Below, piece after piece: positions 7,994 to 17,171 of a stretch of DNA of 64,000 nucleotides. The notes beneath the pieces are model-generated. The model was not told the origin of the DNA, searched no databases, and worked only from the letters and a program-made list of their open reading frames with translations. The position numbers were made by a program, and so were the translations under genes. Position 1 is the stretch's first letter. Every line of letters starts with the position of its first letter. Location of the stretch: NCBI GenBank assembly GCA_963667575.2, contig CAXXHY010000045.1:1-64000 (forward strand), written 5' to 3'. The DNA is from G963665495 sp963667575. GTDB taxonomy: Bacteria > Desulfobacterota > Desulfovibrionia > Desulfovibrionales > Desulfovibrionaceae.

Positions 7994-10237
7994 TTACTTT
8001 TTGAGCCAGACTTCCAGTCCGGCGTGTTCGTAGGCCCGATGGAATCCGGCTGATTGCAGCTGCGTACGCGCCTGGGGCAGGTGCGGTACGGACTGTTTCA
8101 TGCAGACGGCTTTTAAATCGTAGCGGTCCAGGTCCTTACGGAATCGTTCCGGATTCACATCCGGGCGAAAGCCCATGGTGTAATCGCGCAGCCAGATGCG
8201 TTCGTCCACATCGGCGTCCGTCCAGACTCCGCGCATTAAATTGTCCCAAAAACGCACGGTTATCAAGGGGGAAGGATGGTGCGAGAAGGTTGTGACCCAG
8301 ATGCTCACCTTGCGGGGCACCAGAATTTTATCATCGGGTCCGAGTTGCTCCGAAAGCCAGCCCGCCACCTGGTAGTCTCCAGGGTGGACCTTGAGTCCGG
8401 GGCTGTGCACCGCCACGTGGTTTTGTCTGGAAAGGACGTAAGTGCCGGGGAACAGAACCCAGTACGCGCACAGGGAGCACACGAACAGGGAAAAGGCCCC
8501 GGTGCCGAGGTGCGCGCGGGTTTCGGCGTCACGCAGTAGCCAGGCCAGGCCGCCAAAGAACACCAGGCAGATGGCCAGAAAGAGCAGTCCTTCGGGAGTC
8601 GCGTAATAGGAAAAACGCTGCGCCAGGGAAAAGGCGAAGTCATCCCGTGCCGCCAGCAGCACCGCCAACCCGGCTCCAAGTCCCAGGAACGGCAGAGCAA
8701 GAGTACGTAGTTTTTTGCCGGAACTCTGCAGGAACACGGGCGCGCTGAGCAACAGCGCCAGGAACAGCGGCACGGGTAGAATCCAGAACAGCCGCCAGTA
8801 CAGAAAAGGGGTGGTCAGCTTGGCCGCGATGACGGGCGCCAGATAGGGGTTCAGAAAGATCCCGAAAAACACCAGCGGATAGAGGATGCAAAACCGTCGC
8901 GCACGGCTGGTGGGGCAGACCATCCAGGCCGTGAGCAGAGCGAAGAGCAGCAGAAAGGCCAGGGGCTGCCAGGCGAAAAGGGTCTGAAAGGCGTAGTTGA
9001 GATAATCCACATTTATCTTGCTGCTGTAGAGCTCGATGGTCTGCTGCGCGCGGATGTGCTGCATCACCACGGAGTGGCCGGAATCTTTCAGCACCAGCAG
9101 GCCGATGCAGAAAGGGTAGGCGATGCTCGGCAGCAGGGCGGCCATGCGCCGCCAGCGGTTCAGGCCGGGGATGCCGGCCAGCATGGTCATGCCGAATACC
9201 GCCGGACCTGCCCAGATGGCTGTGGAGCAGTACCCCTGCGCGCCGATCAGCGAGGCGATCAGCAGGGCGAAGTTTCGCCAGTTGAACCGGCGAGTCAGCT
9301 GGAGCGTATAGGCCATGATGAGCGGAACGAACAGGGTCAGAAACACGCTTTTGCCATGATTGAGGCGCGGATAGGATACGTTGCCCCAGCTTTCGTAGCT
9401 GTTGCCCAGGGAAAGGTAGGCAATCTGCAGCGCCACGAGCACCCAGGGCCAGTGTTTGGGCAGCAGATCGCGCAGCAAGCGCCCCTGGGCAAAAACGCAG
9501 AACAGCGCGGCCAGGGCTGGCAGCAGCATATGCAGCAGGTAAATGGCCGGAATGCCGGACAGTACGCTCAGCCCTGCGGCCAGGGAGGGCAGGGATTCGG
9601 ATCTGTAGGGAACAAACAGGTAAGGAAGGTTCTCCGCGGGGTGACGTGGTTCCTTGGAAAACACAGGATCCCCGGGATGGTCCGCGAACCAGGCCGCGGT
9701 GCTGACGTAATTCACGTCATCCGGATGGGCCCGGTGCATGAGCAGCACGACCCCGACCATGACCAGGGCGATGACCCAGATAAGCACGGCGGCCTGCCTG
9801 CTGTCCGGATTTTCGCCGGCAGAACCGTCGGCAGAAGCGTTTTTGCGGTTCAACCAGAAAGCCAGGCCGAAATACAGTACGCAACCCCACCAGAACAGGT
9901 AGCAGTTGCGGGTGAGAAAAAAGAGCACGAGCAGCACGGTGGCGTACAGTACGAACACCCAGGCCCGGCTGTTCTGCTGGAGCCATGAATCGGTTGCAGC
10001 CTCCCCGGTGCCTTGTACGGGGAGTACCGGATCATCGGAGAGATGCTTGCGGAAAAAACGCGTACGAAGGGTGATGCAAAAGAGAAGCAGGGCGCATCCG
10101 TACATGCTCAGCAGCGTATACAGGGTAAGGCCCGCGTACGCGGCAATGTTGCTGCAGATGGTCCAGAGAGCGAAAAAAGCCAGAAAGAGTTCCAGACTTC
10201 TCTGTTCGAGCCGGTTGAGCGTATGGGCGAGGCGCAT
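7994..10237 (-). CDS. Large polytopic membrane protein, probable GT-C-type glycosyltransferase
   Basis: This 747-residue protein has about 12-14 hydrophobic segments over residues 12-590 and a soluble C-terminal domain of about 150 residues. The first large loop after the early membrane segments holds HPDDVNYVSTAAWF. Acidic pairs at such positions are typical of GT-C enzymes that use polyprenyl-linked sugars, but no closer family can be assigned. The start is ambiguous: ATG at 10237 has AAAGG eleven bases upstream, while an in-frame TTG at 10246 is too close to it. Its neighbours (an ArnT/PMT-like protein upstream and two methyltransferases downstream) point to surface-glycan assembly. The glycosyltransferase role is an inference. 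Confidence 0.65.
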   Translation of the reverse strand: MRLAHTLNRLEQRSLELFLAFFALWTICSNIAAYAGLTLYTLLSMYGCALLLFCITLRTRFFRKHLSDDPVLPVQGTGEAATDSWLQQNSRAWVFVLYATVLLVLFFLTRNCYLFWWGCVLYFGLAFWLNRKNASADGSAGENPDSRQAAVLIWVIALVMVGVVLLMHRAHPDDVNYVSTAAWFADHPGDPVFSKEPRHPAENLPYLFVPYRSESLPSLAAGLSVLSGIPAIYLLHMLLPALAALFCVFAQGRLLRDLLPKHWPWVLVALQIAYLSLGNSYESWGNVSYPRLNHGKSVFLTLFVPLIMAYTLQLTRRFNWRNFALLIASLIGAQGYCSTAIWAGPAVFGMTMLAGIPGLNRWRRMAALLPSIAYPFCIGLLVLKDSGHSVVMQHIRAQQTIELYSSKINVDYLNYAFQTLFAWQPLAFLLLFALLTAWMVCPTSRARRFCILYPLVFFGIFLNPYLAPVIAAKLTTPFLYWRLFWILPVPLFLALLLSAPVFLQSSGKKLRTLALPFLGLGAGLAVLLAARDDFAFSLAQRFSYYATPEGLLFLAICLVFFGGLAWLLRDAETRAHLGTGAFSLFVCSLCAYWVLFPGTYVLSRQNHVAVHSPGLKVHPGDYQVAGWLSEQLGPDDKILVPRKVSIWVTTFSHHPSPLITVRFWDNLMRGVWTDADVDERIWLRDYTMGFRPDVNPERFRKDLDRYDLKAVCMKQSVPHLPQARTQLQSAGFHRAYEHAGLEVWLKK

Positions 10238-10276
10238 GTGGTGCAATACCTTTTGTCGTATGGTCCAGCCAGGGAT

Positions 10277-11938
10277 TTATTGAGCTTTGAAAATAAATTG
10301 CGGTGGTGCGAACCGCTTGAAATCGAATTGTTTTTCCGAGTTGTAGTAACGGTCCACCAGGCGCGCGTGATCCACATGCAGATCTTCCATGGGCGAAAGC
10401 GTGTCGTATAAACGGAGCAGGGCGCCGTAATAGAACTTGAATTGCGGATCCAGCTTGTCGTCCACGGTGGCCAGCAGATCGTGGAAAATGGCGCGCAGTA
10501 TTTGCAGGCGCGTGCCCTTGTAGGTGATGATTTCGGTGTCGCCGATGCGATGCGTGGGGCGCGAAGTCTTCAAACGCCAGTCATGGAAGCGCGAGATGCT
10601 GATCCAGTCCGAAACCAGCAGATAGCAGGTAATCTCGTCGGGCTTCTGGAGTTCGGACTTGTCGGTCTTGTCCAGATACTGGAACAGGCGCTGCGCGTTG
10701 TCCATGTACGGCCGCATTTGCAGGATGGTCATGTCCACGGAGAGCGCGATATCGCCGGGCTGACATTTGGGATTGAGGTACTCGGCTATTTTCCGGGCCG
10801 GAAGTTTTTCCGCCAGGGTGTAATAATAGGACATGCGGGGCCAGGAAAAAGCGGAAAGCAGGATGACGCCCAAAACCAGCACGACAATACGCCGGCGCCG
10901 GCTGGCGCCGCAGGTTCTGGCGATATTTTCCAGCCCCGCGGCCATGATGATGAGCATGAATATAAGGATGTAGAGCAGAATTCTGCCCAAGGCCCAGGGG
11001 TAGCAGGAGAATCCCGAAACAGAGGCCACCAGCATGGGAACGGCTATGGCCAGGGCAAAGCGGATCATCAGGCCGTTGCCTTGATACGCGCCGCGCAGCC
11101 CGATGAAAAAGAACACCAGGGCGAGAAAAATACCGTACCAGGAACCGAAAAAGAGCGGCAGTATATGGTCGATGTAATCAATGGATGTGGGCGCGATGTA
11201 GCTCCAGTGGTCGCGGTAGCCGCGAACGTAGGGAACGAGCGGTAAATAGATGATGATCAGAACCGCCAGGGCCACGGCGGCGGGCAGAATGAGCGTGGTT
11301 AAGGTTTTTTTGACGTCCCGATTCTTGTCGGTGAACAGGTCGAAACAGGCCACAAGAACCACGAAAATCATGAAGTACGAGCTGTTGGGCTGGAAAAAAA
11401 TCAGAAAAAAGGCCGCCACGCTGCAAAGGATGCCGTTGCGCAGGGTTTTGTTCGTGCGCCAGCACAGATAGCCGTAAAAGACCAGGGCCGCGAAAAAGAC
11501 CATCAGCGAATAGGCGCGAATGACCACGCTGTAATAGAGGAGGTACGGGTTGAAGGTCACGAACGCGGCCGCGGCCAGAGAGGCTTCCTGGGAAAGCGCC
11601 TTGCGGGCCAGCGCGTAGGTGAGCGGTATGGTGGCCAGTCCGGCGCAGAGCGGAAGCAGAAGCATGGCGAACTGATTCTGTCCCAGGAGTTCGGTGAGAA
11701 ATTTGAGCGTGATGATGAAGAAATTCATGGTCAGCCACATGTCCACATGGGACATAAGATATCCGTAGCTTTCCCGCATGTAGAGCAGCGTACCCACTTC
11801 GTCTCCTGTGAAGGAGCGGTCCCACTGGAGATGCAGCCGGAATGCAAGCCCGGAGATGATCAGAACTGCAAGGCTGAGCAAAATGGTTTTGCTGCTGTAA
11901 AGCTGTTCGTCAGAATGAGCTGCTTTGATTTTTTCCAC
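10277..11938 (-). CDS. ArnT/PMT-family-like glycosyltransferase, GT-C fold
   Basis: This is a 553-residue integral membrane protein with about 11-12 hydrophobic helices. Right after the first helix comes WDRSFTGDEVGTLLYMRES. The Asp-Glu pair in the first periplasmic loop is the hallmark of PMT/ArnT-type transferases, which move a sugar from a polyprenyl phosphate to lipid or protein. The second helix pair (LMSHVDMWLTMNFF) and the YALARKALSQEASLAAAAFVTFNPYLLYYSVVIRAYSL block also fit. I chose GTG at 11938, seven bases after GGAG, rather than an upstream TTG at 11962 that has no binding site. It is the first gene of the minus-strand glycan set; its acceptor is unknown. Confidence 0.78.
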   Translation of the reverse strand: MEKIKAAHSDEQLYSSKTILLSLAVLIISGLAFRLHLQWDRSFTGDEVGTLLYMRESYGYLMSHVDMWLTMNFFIITLKFLTELLGQNQFAMLLLPLCAGLATIPLTYALARKALSQEASLAAAAFVTFNPYLLYYSVVIRAYSLMVFFAALVFYGYLCWRTNKTLRNGILCSVAAFFLIFFQPNSSYFMIFVVLVACFDLFTDKNRDVKKTLTTLILPAAVALAVLIIIYLPLVPYVRGYRDHWSYIAPTSIDYIDHILPLFFGSWYGIFLALVFFFIGLRGAYQGNGLMIRFALAIAVPMLVASVSGFSCYPWALGRILLYILIFMLIIMAAGLENIARTCGASRRRRIVVLVLGVILLSAFSWPRMSYYYTLAEKLPARKIAEYLNPKCQPGDIALSVDMTILQMRPYMDNAQRLFQYLDKTDKSELQKPDEITCYLLVSDWISISRFHDWRLKTSRPTHRIGDTEIITYKGTRLQILRAIFHDLLATVDDKLDPQFKFYYGALLRLYDTLSPMEDLHVDHARLVDRYYNSEKQFDFKRFAPPQFIFKAQ

Positions 11939-12396
11939 GTTGGTACTCCAAAATTCTGGCAAGATATGGATATATGACTCTGGAAATGAAAATTAGTGTT
12001 GCTGAAAACAATCTGAAAAGAAAAATTGTTCCTCAAAATTACAGATAAAAATACTGATCACGTAAAATCTATTGGTCATCATGCAATGTGGAAACGGACA
12101 TGAACGTGAAAATATGAAGAAAATAAGCTCGGGAATCAATACACGATGTGTTTTGTTATAAAAAAAACAGGCGTTCATTTCCGCCTTGCTCGGGCGGGCG
12201 TCAGTCCTGCGCGCCCTGGAAAAATATCATGAGGGCAGCTTCAGGGAGTTGTTCGCATACCTTTGACGATATGTTTTGTAAAAATAGTATCGGTTTTCAT
12301 GAAAAAAATCGCACACGAAAACGGATGGCGATTACAAAAAAACGTCATGATGCGTGGCATATTTTAGAAAAAATGTCCAGATGGTTTTCGGGATGA

Positions 12397-12417
12397 AGGG
12401 CCAGGAAGGTCCTTTTT
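12397..12417 (+). terminator. Candidate rho-independent terminator in the dsrA upstream spacer
   Basis: AGGGCC-AGGAA-GGTCCT forms a 6-bp stem (one G-U pair) with a 5-nt loop, followed by TTTTTG. No clear gene precedes it on this strand, so it may end a small RNA or be a remnant. Confidence 0.45.
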
Positions 12418-12683
12418 GCTTGTGAAAAAAAAGTCAAATAAAGGGCGGTCCGGTGACCGAGGATGGCAGCTTAAAGTTTCTTTTAACAGCACGTAATTAC
12501 AGGCTTTGAGGCATGTTGGAGAGCGCAGGTGACAGCTGAATGGAGTGCTTGTGAAAATGTTCTACAAGGCACGTTCGCAGGGGGAGGGACGGTTGGATAC
12601 GGTCGGCGGAATTTCCGCTGTTCATCACTGTTTCAAGAGGTCTCGGAAACAAAGAGAGTTATTGAAATGCTCGGCGTAATGGC

Positions 12684-12712
12684 TTGACAAAACGTTGGAT
12701 TATTTCTACTGA
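12684..12712 (+). promoter_or_regulatory. Candidate dsrA promoter
   Basis: TTGACA at 12684-12689 is a perfect -35 box. After 17 bases comes TACTGA, a poor -10 hexamer. The site lies about 160 bases before the dsrA start, which would leave a long untranslated leader. Support is the -35 box and the position only. Confidence 0.35.
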
Positions 12713-12872
12713 GGACTTTCGAGTATTCAAGGATTGCAAGGCATCAATGCATCGCGTACATCGTTTCGGGCATTAGCCTGCAAAGGGTGACGATGTAAGT
12801 AAGACGAGTTTTGAAGCGCAGTTCGAACACCAGAGTCTTCAACCAATTGTAAACCTATGTGGAGGTAAGGCA

Positions 12873-14183
12873 ATGGCGAAACATCCAACTCCTATGTTGG
12901 ACCAACTTGAAAGCGGGCCATGGCCCAGCTTTGTGTCCGACATTAAACAGGAATGTGAGCACAGAGCGGCTAATCCCGACAAAGTTGAATTTCAGATTCC
13001 TACAGACTGCCCTGAAGACCTGCTCGGCGTACTTGAGCTCTCCTTCAAGGACAAAGAGACGCACTGGAAGCACGGCGGTATCGTCGGCGTGTTCGGTTAC
13101 GGCGGTGGCGTTATCGGTCGTTACTGCGACCAGCCCGAAATGTTCCCCGGCGTGGCGCATTTCCATACCGTTCGCGTAAACCAGCCTTCGGCCAAGTACT
13201 ACACCACCGAATACCTCCGCGCTCTTTGCGATATTTGGGATATGCGTGGAAGTGGTCTGACCAACATGCACGGCTCCACCGGTGACATCGTTTTCCTCGG
13301 AACGACCACCCCGCAGCTTGAAGAAATTTTCTTCGAACTGACGCACAACCTGAACACCGACCTCGGCGGTTCCGGCTCCAACCTGCGTACGCCGGCTTGC
13401 TGCCTCGGTCAGTCTCGTTGTGAATTCGCCTGCTACGATACTCAGGAGCTCAGCTACCACCTGACCAACGAGTACCAGGACGAATTGCACCGCCCGGCAT
13501 TCCCCTACAAGTTTAAGTTCAAACTTGACGGTTGCCCCAACGGATGCGTGGCCTCCATCGCACGCTCCGACTTCTCCGTTATCGGTACGTGGAAAGACGA
13601 CATCAAAATCGACCAGGAAGCTGTCAAAGCCTACGTCGGTGGCGAATTCAAGCCCAATGCTGGCGCCCACGCCGGCAAAGACTGGGGTGCATTCGACATC
13701 GTCAAGGAAGTTGTTGACCGCTGCCCGACTCAATGCATGTCCTATGATGGCACTCTGTCCATCGACAATTCCAACTGCACCCGCTGCATGCACTGCATCA
13801 ACGTCATGCCTCGCGCTCTGAAGCCCGGCGACGAAAAAGGCGCCAGCATTCTTTGCGGCGCCAAGGCACCGATCCTCGACGGTGCGCAGATGGGTTCCCT
13901 GCTCATTCCGTTTATCCCGGTTGAGCCTCCGTTCGACGAAATCAAAGAAGTCGTCGAGAACATTTGGGATTGGTGGATGGAAGAAGGTAAAAACCGTGAG
14001 CGTTTGGGTGAAACCATGAAGCGTCTGGGCTTCCAGAAGCTGCTTGAAGTCACCAATACCAAGGCCATCCCGCAGCACGTATGTGAGCCCCGTAACAACC
14101 CCTACATCTTCTTCAAGGAAGATGAGGTTCCCGGCGGCTGGACTCGTGATGTCGAAGAATTCCGCAAAAGACACCTTAGATAA
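12873..14183 (+). CDS. dsrA: Dissimilatory sulfite reductase subunit alpha
   Basis: DsrA and DsrB form the cytoplasmic alpha2beta2 enzyme that reduces sulfite in the last stage of sulfate respiration. The 436-residue protein has the siroheme/[4Fe-4S] cysteines C177 and C183 (CLGQSRC) and C221 and C225 (CPNGC), at the same numbers as in Desulfovibrio vulgaris DsrA. A ferredoxin insert follows near residues 284-313 (CPTQC, then CTRCMHC). The N-terminal KHGGIVGVFGYGGGVIGRY and the GLTNMHGSTGD block are conserved. The ATG follows a strong GGAGGT. dsrB begins 15 bases after the stop. This gene is the clearest evidence of the organism's lifestyle. Confidence 0.99.
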   Translation: MAKHPTPMLDQLESGPWPSFVSDIKQECEHRAANPDKVEFQIPTDCPEDLLGVLELSFKDKETHWKHGGIVGVFGYGGGVIGRYCDQPEMFPGVAHFHTVRVNQPSAKYYTTEYLRALCDIWDMRGSGLTNMHGSTGDIVFLGTTTPQLEEIFFELTHNLNTDLGGSGSNLRTPACCLGQSRCEFACYDTQELSYHLTNEYQDELHRPAFPYKFKFKLDGCPNGCVASIARSDFSVIGTWKDDIKIDQEAVKAYVGGEFKPNAGAHAGKDWGAFDIVKEVVDRCPTQCMSYDGTLSIDNSNCTRCMHCINVMPRALKPGDEKGASILCGAKAPILDGAQMGSLLIPFIPVEPPFDEIKEVVENIWDWWMEEGKNRERLGETMKRLGFQKLLEVTNTKAIPQHVCEPRNNPYIFFKEDEVPGGWTRDVEEFRKRHLR

Positions 14184-14198
14184 GGGGAGGAGACAATC

Positions 14199-15359
14199 AT
14201 GGCATTTATTTCCTCTGGTTATAATCCTGCTAAACCGATGGAAAACCGGATCACTGACATTGGTCCGCGTTACTACGCGGACTTCATGCCTCCGGTTCTT
14301 AAAAATAACAAGGGCAAATGGCTCTACCACGAAATCCTCGAACCCGGCGTACTCGTGCACGTTGCAGAGTCCGGCGACAAGGTTTTCACCGTCCGTTGTG
14401 GTGCCGCCCGCCTGATGACCGTTACCCTCATTCGCGAAATCTGCGAAATCGCAGACAAGTACTGCGACGGTCACCTGCGCTTCACCACCAGAAACAACAT
14501 CGAATTCATGGTTGACGACGAGGCCAAACTCGCCGCCCTGAAAGAAGACCTGGCCGGACGCAAGTTCACCGGCGGCAGCAGCAAGTTCCCCATCGGCGGA
14601 ACCGGCGCTTCCACCCCGAACATGATCCACACCCAGGGCTGGGTCCACTGCCATACGCCTGCCATGGACGCTTCCGGTCCTGTTAAGGCCGTTATGGACG
14701 AATGCTTCGACTACTTCTCTACCATGAAGTTGCCTGCTCCCGTCCGCCTGGCTCTGGCCTGCTGCCTGAACATGTGCGGCGCCGTGCATGCTTCCGACAT
14801 CGGTGTTGTCGGTATTCACCGCAAGCCCCCGATGATTGACCACAAGGTTCTGGACAACGTCTGCGAAATTCCGCTGGCCGTTGCCGCCTGCCCCCTGGGC
14901 GCCATCAAGCCCACCAAGACCGAATTCGAGGGCAACAAGGTCAACACCGTTTCCGTTAACGAAGGCCGCTGCATGTACTGCGGAAACTGCTACACCATGT
15001 GCCCGGCTCTGCCGCTGGCCGACGCCGAAGGCGACGGTTGTGTCATCATGGTTGGTGGTAAGGTTTCCAACCGTATCAGCCAGCCTAAGTTCTCCAAGGT
15101 TGTTGTGGCTTACATCCCCAACGAGCCTCCTCGTTGGCCCACACTGACCAAAACCATCAAAAAGATCATCGACGTCTACGCCGCCAACGCCAAGAAGTAC
15201 GAGCGTGTGGGCGAGTGGGCTGAACGTATCGGTTGGGAAAAGTTTTTCGAACTGACCGAAATCGAGTTCACCGAGCACTGCATCGATGATTTCCGGGATC
15301 CTGCTTACTACACCTGGCGCCAGTCCACTCAGTTCAAGTTCACGAACGCCATCGACTAG
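14199..15359 (+). CDS. dsrB: Dissimilatory sulfite reductase subunit beta
   Basis: DsrB holds the catalytically active siroheme-[4Fe-4S] centre of the sulfite reductase. The 386-residue protein has C151 and the CCLNMC group at C188, C189 and C193, matching the cluster ligands known for Desulfovibrio DsrB. The ferredoxin domain shows CPLGAIKP and CMYCGNCYTMCP (about residues 231-270). GGGGAGGAG lies just before the ATG. It follows dsrA by 15 bases and is followed by a 71-base gap with a strong GC hairpin before dsrD. The sequence is intact and highly conserved. Confidence 0.99.
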   Translation: MAFISSGYNPAKPMENRITDIGPRYYADFMPPVLKNNKGKWLYHEILEPGVLVHVAESGDKVFTVRCGAARLMTVTLIREICEIADKYCDGHLRFTTRNNIEFMVDDEAKLAALKEDLAGRKFTGGSSKFPIGGTGASTPNMIHTQGWVHCHTPAMDASGPVKAVMDECFDYFSTMKLPAPVRLALACCLNMCGAVHASDIGVVGIHRKPPMIDHKVLDNVCEIPLAVAACPLGAIKPTKTEFEGNKVNTVSVNEGRCMYCGNCYTMCPALPLADAEGDGCVIMVGGKVSNRISQPKFSKVVVAYIPNEPPRWPTLTKTIKKIIDVYAANAKKYERVGEWAERIGWEKFFELTEIEFTEHCIDDFRDPAYYTWRQSTQFKFTNAID

Positions 15360-15381
15360 TCTACAGATCCTTTGTTAACAT

Positions 15382-15407
15382 CCGGGCGCGGTATCTTCCG
15401 CGCCCGG
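15382..15407 (+). promoter_or_regulatory. 10-bp GC hairpin between dsrB and dsrD
   Basis: CCGGGCGCGG-TATCTT-CCGCGCCCGG is a perfect 10-bp stem with a 6-nt loop. It is followed by TTAAACC, not a T run. It may act as a weak attenuator or protect the 3' end of dsrAB mRNA, which would let dsrAB and dsrD accumulate at different levels. Confidence 0.6.
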
Positions 15408-15430
15408 TTAAACCAAAAGAGGCTAGCATC

Positions 15431-15664
15431 ATGGATGAACAGAAGAAAATAGTCCTTGATTTTCTCACTAATAAGAAAGGCAAAACCAAATTTTACTTCA
15501 ACGATTTCACCAAGCTCTTCCCTGATATGAAAGCCCGTGAAGTCAAGAAGATCCTGACTGCACTGGTTAACGAGCAGAAGCTCGAATTCTGGTCCAGCGG
15601 AAGCACTACCATGTACGGCTTGGCCGGTGCTGGTAAGCAGCATGCTGGTGAAGGCGAAGAGTAA
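15431..15664 (+). CDS. dsrD: DsrD, winged-helix regulator or stimulator of sulfite reductase
   Basis: DsrD is a 77-residue winged-helix protein that accompanies dsrAB in sulfate reducers. Desulfovibrio DsrD has been reported to stimulate DsrAB activity allosterically rather than act as a classical regulator. Family features here are the N-terminal helix KIVLDFLTNKKGKTKFYFNDF, the second helix AREVKKILTALV and the wing KLEFWSSGSTTMYGL. The ATG at 15431 follows a weak purine-rich stretch (AAAGAGGC). It is separated from dsrB by a stable hairpin and followed 21 bases later by the amidase gene, so all four probably share a transcript. Confidence 0.96.
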   Translation: MDEQKKIVLDFLTNKKGKTKFYFNDFTKLFPDMKAREVKKILTALVNEQKLEFWSSGSTTMYGLAGAGKQHAGEGEE

Positions 15665-15685
15665 ACCTAACGTACGCCTTTTGAG

Positions 15686-17083
15686 ATGAACCGACCGCGC
15701 CTGATTCTAGCCGGACTCAGCGGCGGCGCGGGCAAAAGCACTCTTACGCTAGGGCTTTGTCGCGCGTGGGTCAGGCAAGGTCGGAAAGTACAGGCCTTTA
15801 AAAAGGGTCCGGACTATATCGACGCCGCCTGGTTGAGCCTCGCTGCCCAAAACACGGCGACGAACCTGGACCCTTTTCTTATGCCCGAGCCCACTCTTCG
15901 GGCTCTATTCTGGGACAAAGTCGTTGCCGGCACTGTCGGCGTTATCGAGGGCAACCGGGGTCTTTTCGATGGAAAGGATCTTGCCGGTTCCTGCTCCACT
16001 TCCGAACTTGCCCGTTCGCTTGAAGCTCCCGTCATCCTGGTTCTCGACTGTACGAAAATGACCCGTACGGCTGCTGCTGTGGTGGCCGGCTGTCTCCATT
16101 TCGAGACCGGGTTCGAACTCGCGGGAGTCATCTGCAACCGTACGGCCGGTGACAGGCATCGCCAGATGCTCAAACAGTGCATCGAGGAATATACCAAGGT
16201 GCCGGTGCTGGGCTGTCTTCCCAAGATCTCTCCGGATCCCATACCAGAACGACACATGGGGTTGATGTCCGACCGCGAACTGGGCGACCAGGATGCCATT
16301 CTGGAGGGCATCGCCGATATCATTGAAAAGCATGTGGACCTTGACGCTTTGTGGACAATAGCCTGCAAGGCGCAGCCGCCTTCCGATGACAAGTTTCCTT
16401 CCGGTCCGCTCTGGCCCGCGGCAGTTCCTGCCGACGAACCCGTGACCATCGCCTATGTCAGGGATTCGGCTTTCTGGTTCTACTACGAGGAAAATCTGGA
16501 AGCTCTCAGGCGCGCAGGCGCCAATCTTGTGGAGATCAGCCTGCTGGATATGGCCGAATGGCCTGATTTCAGCGGATTGTATATCGGCGGGGGCTTTCCG
16601 GAAACACTTGCTCTGGAGCTGGCCAAGAATTCCGTGGTACGTCAGCGCGTACGTTCGCTGGCGGAGATGGGCATGCCCATCTATGCGGAATGCGGCGGCT
16701 TCATGTACCTGGGGCAGCATCTGATTTTCCAGGGCGAACGTTTCCCCATGGCCGGTGTCTTTCCCGTCAGTACGGAGTGCGGCGAACGCCCCAAAGGCCT
16801 TGGCTACGTGCAGGCCGTGGTGGAACACGCAACACCCTTTTTCTCAAAAGGGGACGTGCTGGTTGGCCATGAATTTCACTACTCCCACTGCGTGGCTGAA
16901 GACGGTTCGGTTCTGACCCTGTCGCTCAAGATGGACCGCGGCCAGGGATTGCTGGCAGGATACGACGGGTTGATCTACAAAAACACCTATGCCGCCTACA
17001 CTCATATTCACGCCCTGGGCGTTCCCCAATGGGCTCCCAATTTCGTGGACGCGGCACGCAAGTATGAGCAGGGATTGTTGTAG
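15686..17083 (+). CDS. cbiA: Cobyrinate a,c-diamide synthase family protein (CbiA/DsrN type)
   Basis: This is a 465-residue ATP- and glutamine-dependent amidase. The N-terminal P-loop domain has GLSGGAGKSTLTLGL (about residues 10-24) and KKGPDYIDAAW. The C-terminal class I glutamine amidotransferase domain has IYAECGGFMYLG with the nucleophile Cys, and VGHEFHYSH with the catalytic His region. By family it amidates cobyrinate in B12 synthesis. Placement right after dsrABD also fits the DsrN idea, amidation of siroheme to the siroamide found in dissimilatory sulfite reductases. Sequence alone does not separate the two roles. The binding site before the ATG at 15686 is weak, which suggests coupling to dsrD. 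Confidence 0.92.
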   Translation: MNRPRLILAGLSGGAGKSTLTLGLCRAWVRQGRKVQAFKKGPDYIDAAWLSLAAQNTATNLDPFLMPEPTLRALFWDKVVAGTVGVIEGNRGLFDGKDLAGSCSTSELARSLEAPVILVLDCTKMTRTAAAVVAGCLHFETGFELAGVICNRTAGDRHRQMLKQCIEEYTKVPVLGCLPKISPDPIPERHMGLMSDRELGDQDAILEGIADIIEKHVDLDALWTIACKAQPPSDDKFPSGPLWPAAVPADEPVTIAYVRDSAFWFYYEENLEALRRAGANLVEISLLDMAEWPDFSGLYIGGGFPETLALELAKNSVVRQRVRSLAEMGMPIYAECGGFMYLGQHLIFQGERFPMAGVFPVSTECGERPKGLGYVQAVVEHATPFFSKGDVLVGHEFHYSHCVAEDGSVLTLSLKMDRGQGLLAGYDGLIYKNTYAAYTHIHALGVPQWAPNFVDAARKYEQGLL

Positions 17084-17171
17084 TCTCTTTCATCCATCTT
17101 TTTTTGCCGAGACATTTGCCTTGAAGCCGGCCAGCGTATAGCATTTGTGTCCGGAGGTTTTGCAGACACGT

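Larger units (their letters stand above)
11963..12872. other. Long intergenic spacer before dsrA
   Basis: About 0.9 kb separates the divergent glycan operon from dsrA. The first 220 bases are AT-rich and are the likely promoter zone of the minus-strand operon. The middle holds an unconvincing 82-codon frame (12148-12396) that ends just before a hairpin with a T run. The last 400 bases hold a CGGTC/GACCG inverted repeat near 12450 and a TTGACA box at 12684. I find no convincing gene. A long dsr leader or a small RNA is possible. Confidence 0.6.

Noticed and set aside
12148..12396. 82-codon frame upstream of dsrA that ends at a hairpin
   Set aside because: It starts with GTG without a ribosome site, has unusual composition and no recognisable domain. 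It is noted within the spacer entry only.
12855..15278. 807-codon open frame on the minus strand opposite dsrA-dsrB
   Set aside because: It is a shadow of strongly biased dsr codons. The plus-strand genes are conserved, and the minus-strand product has no recognisable domain.
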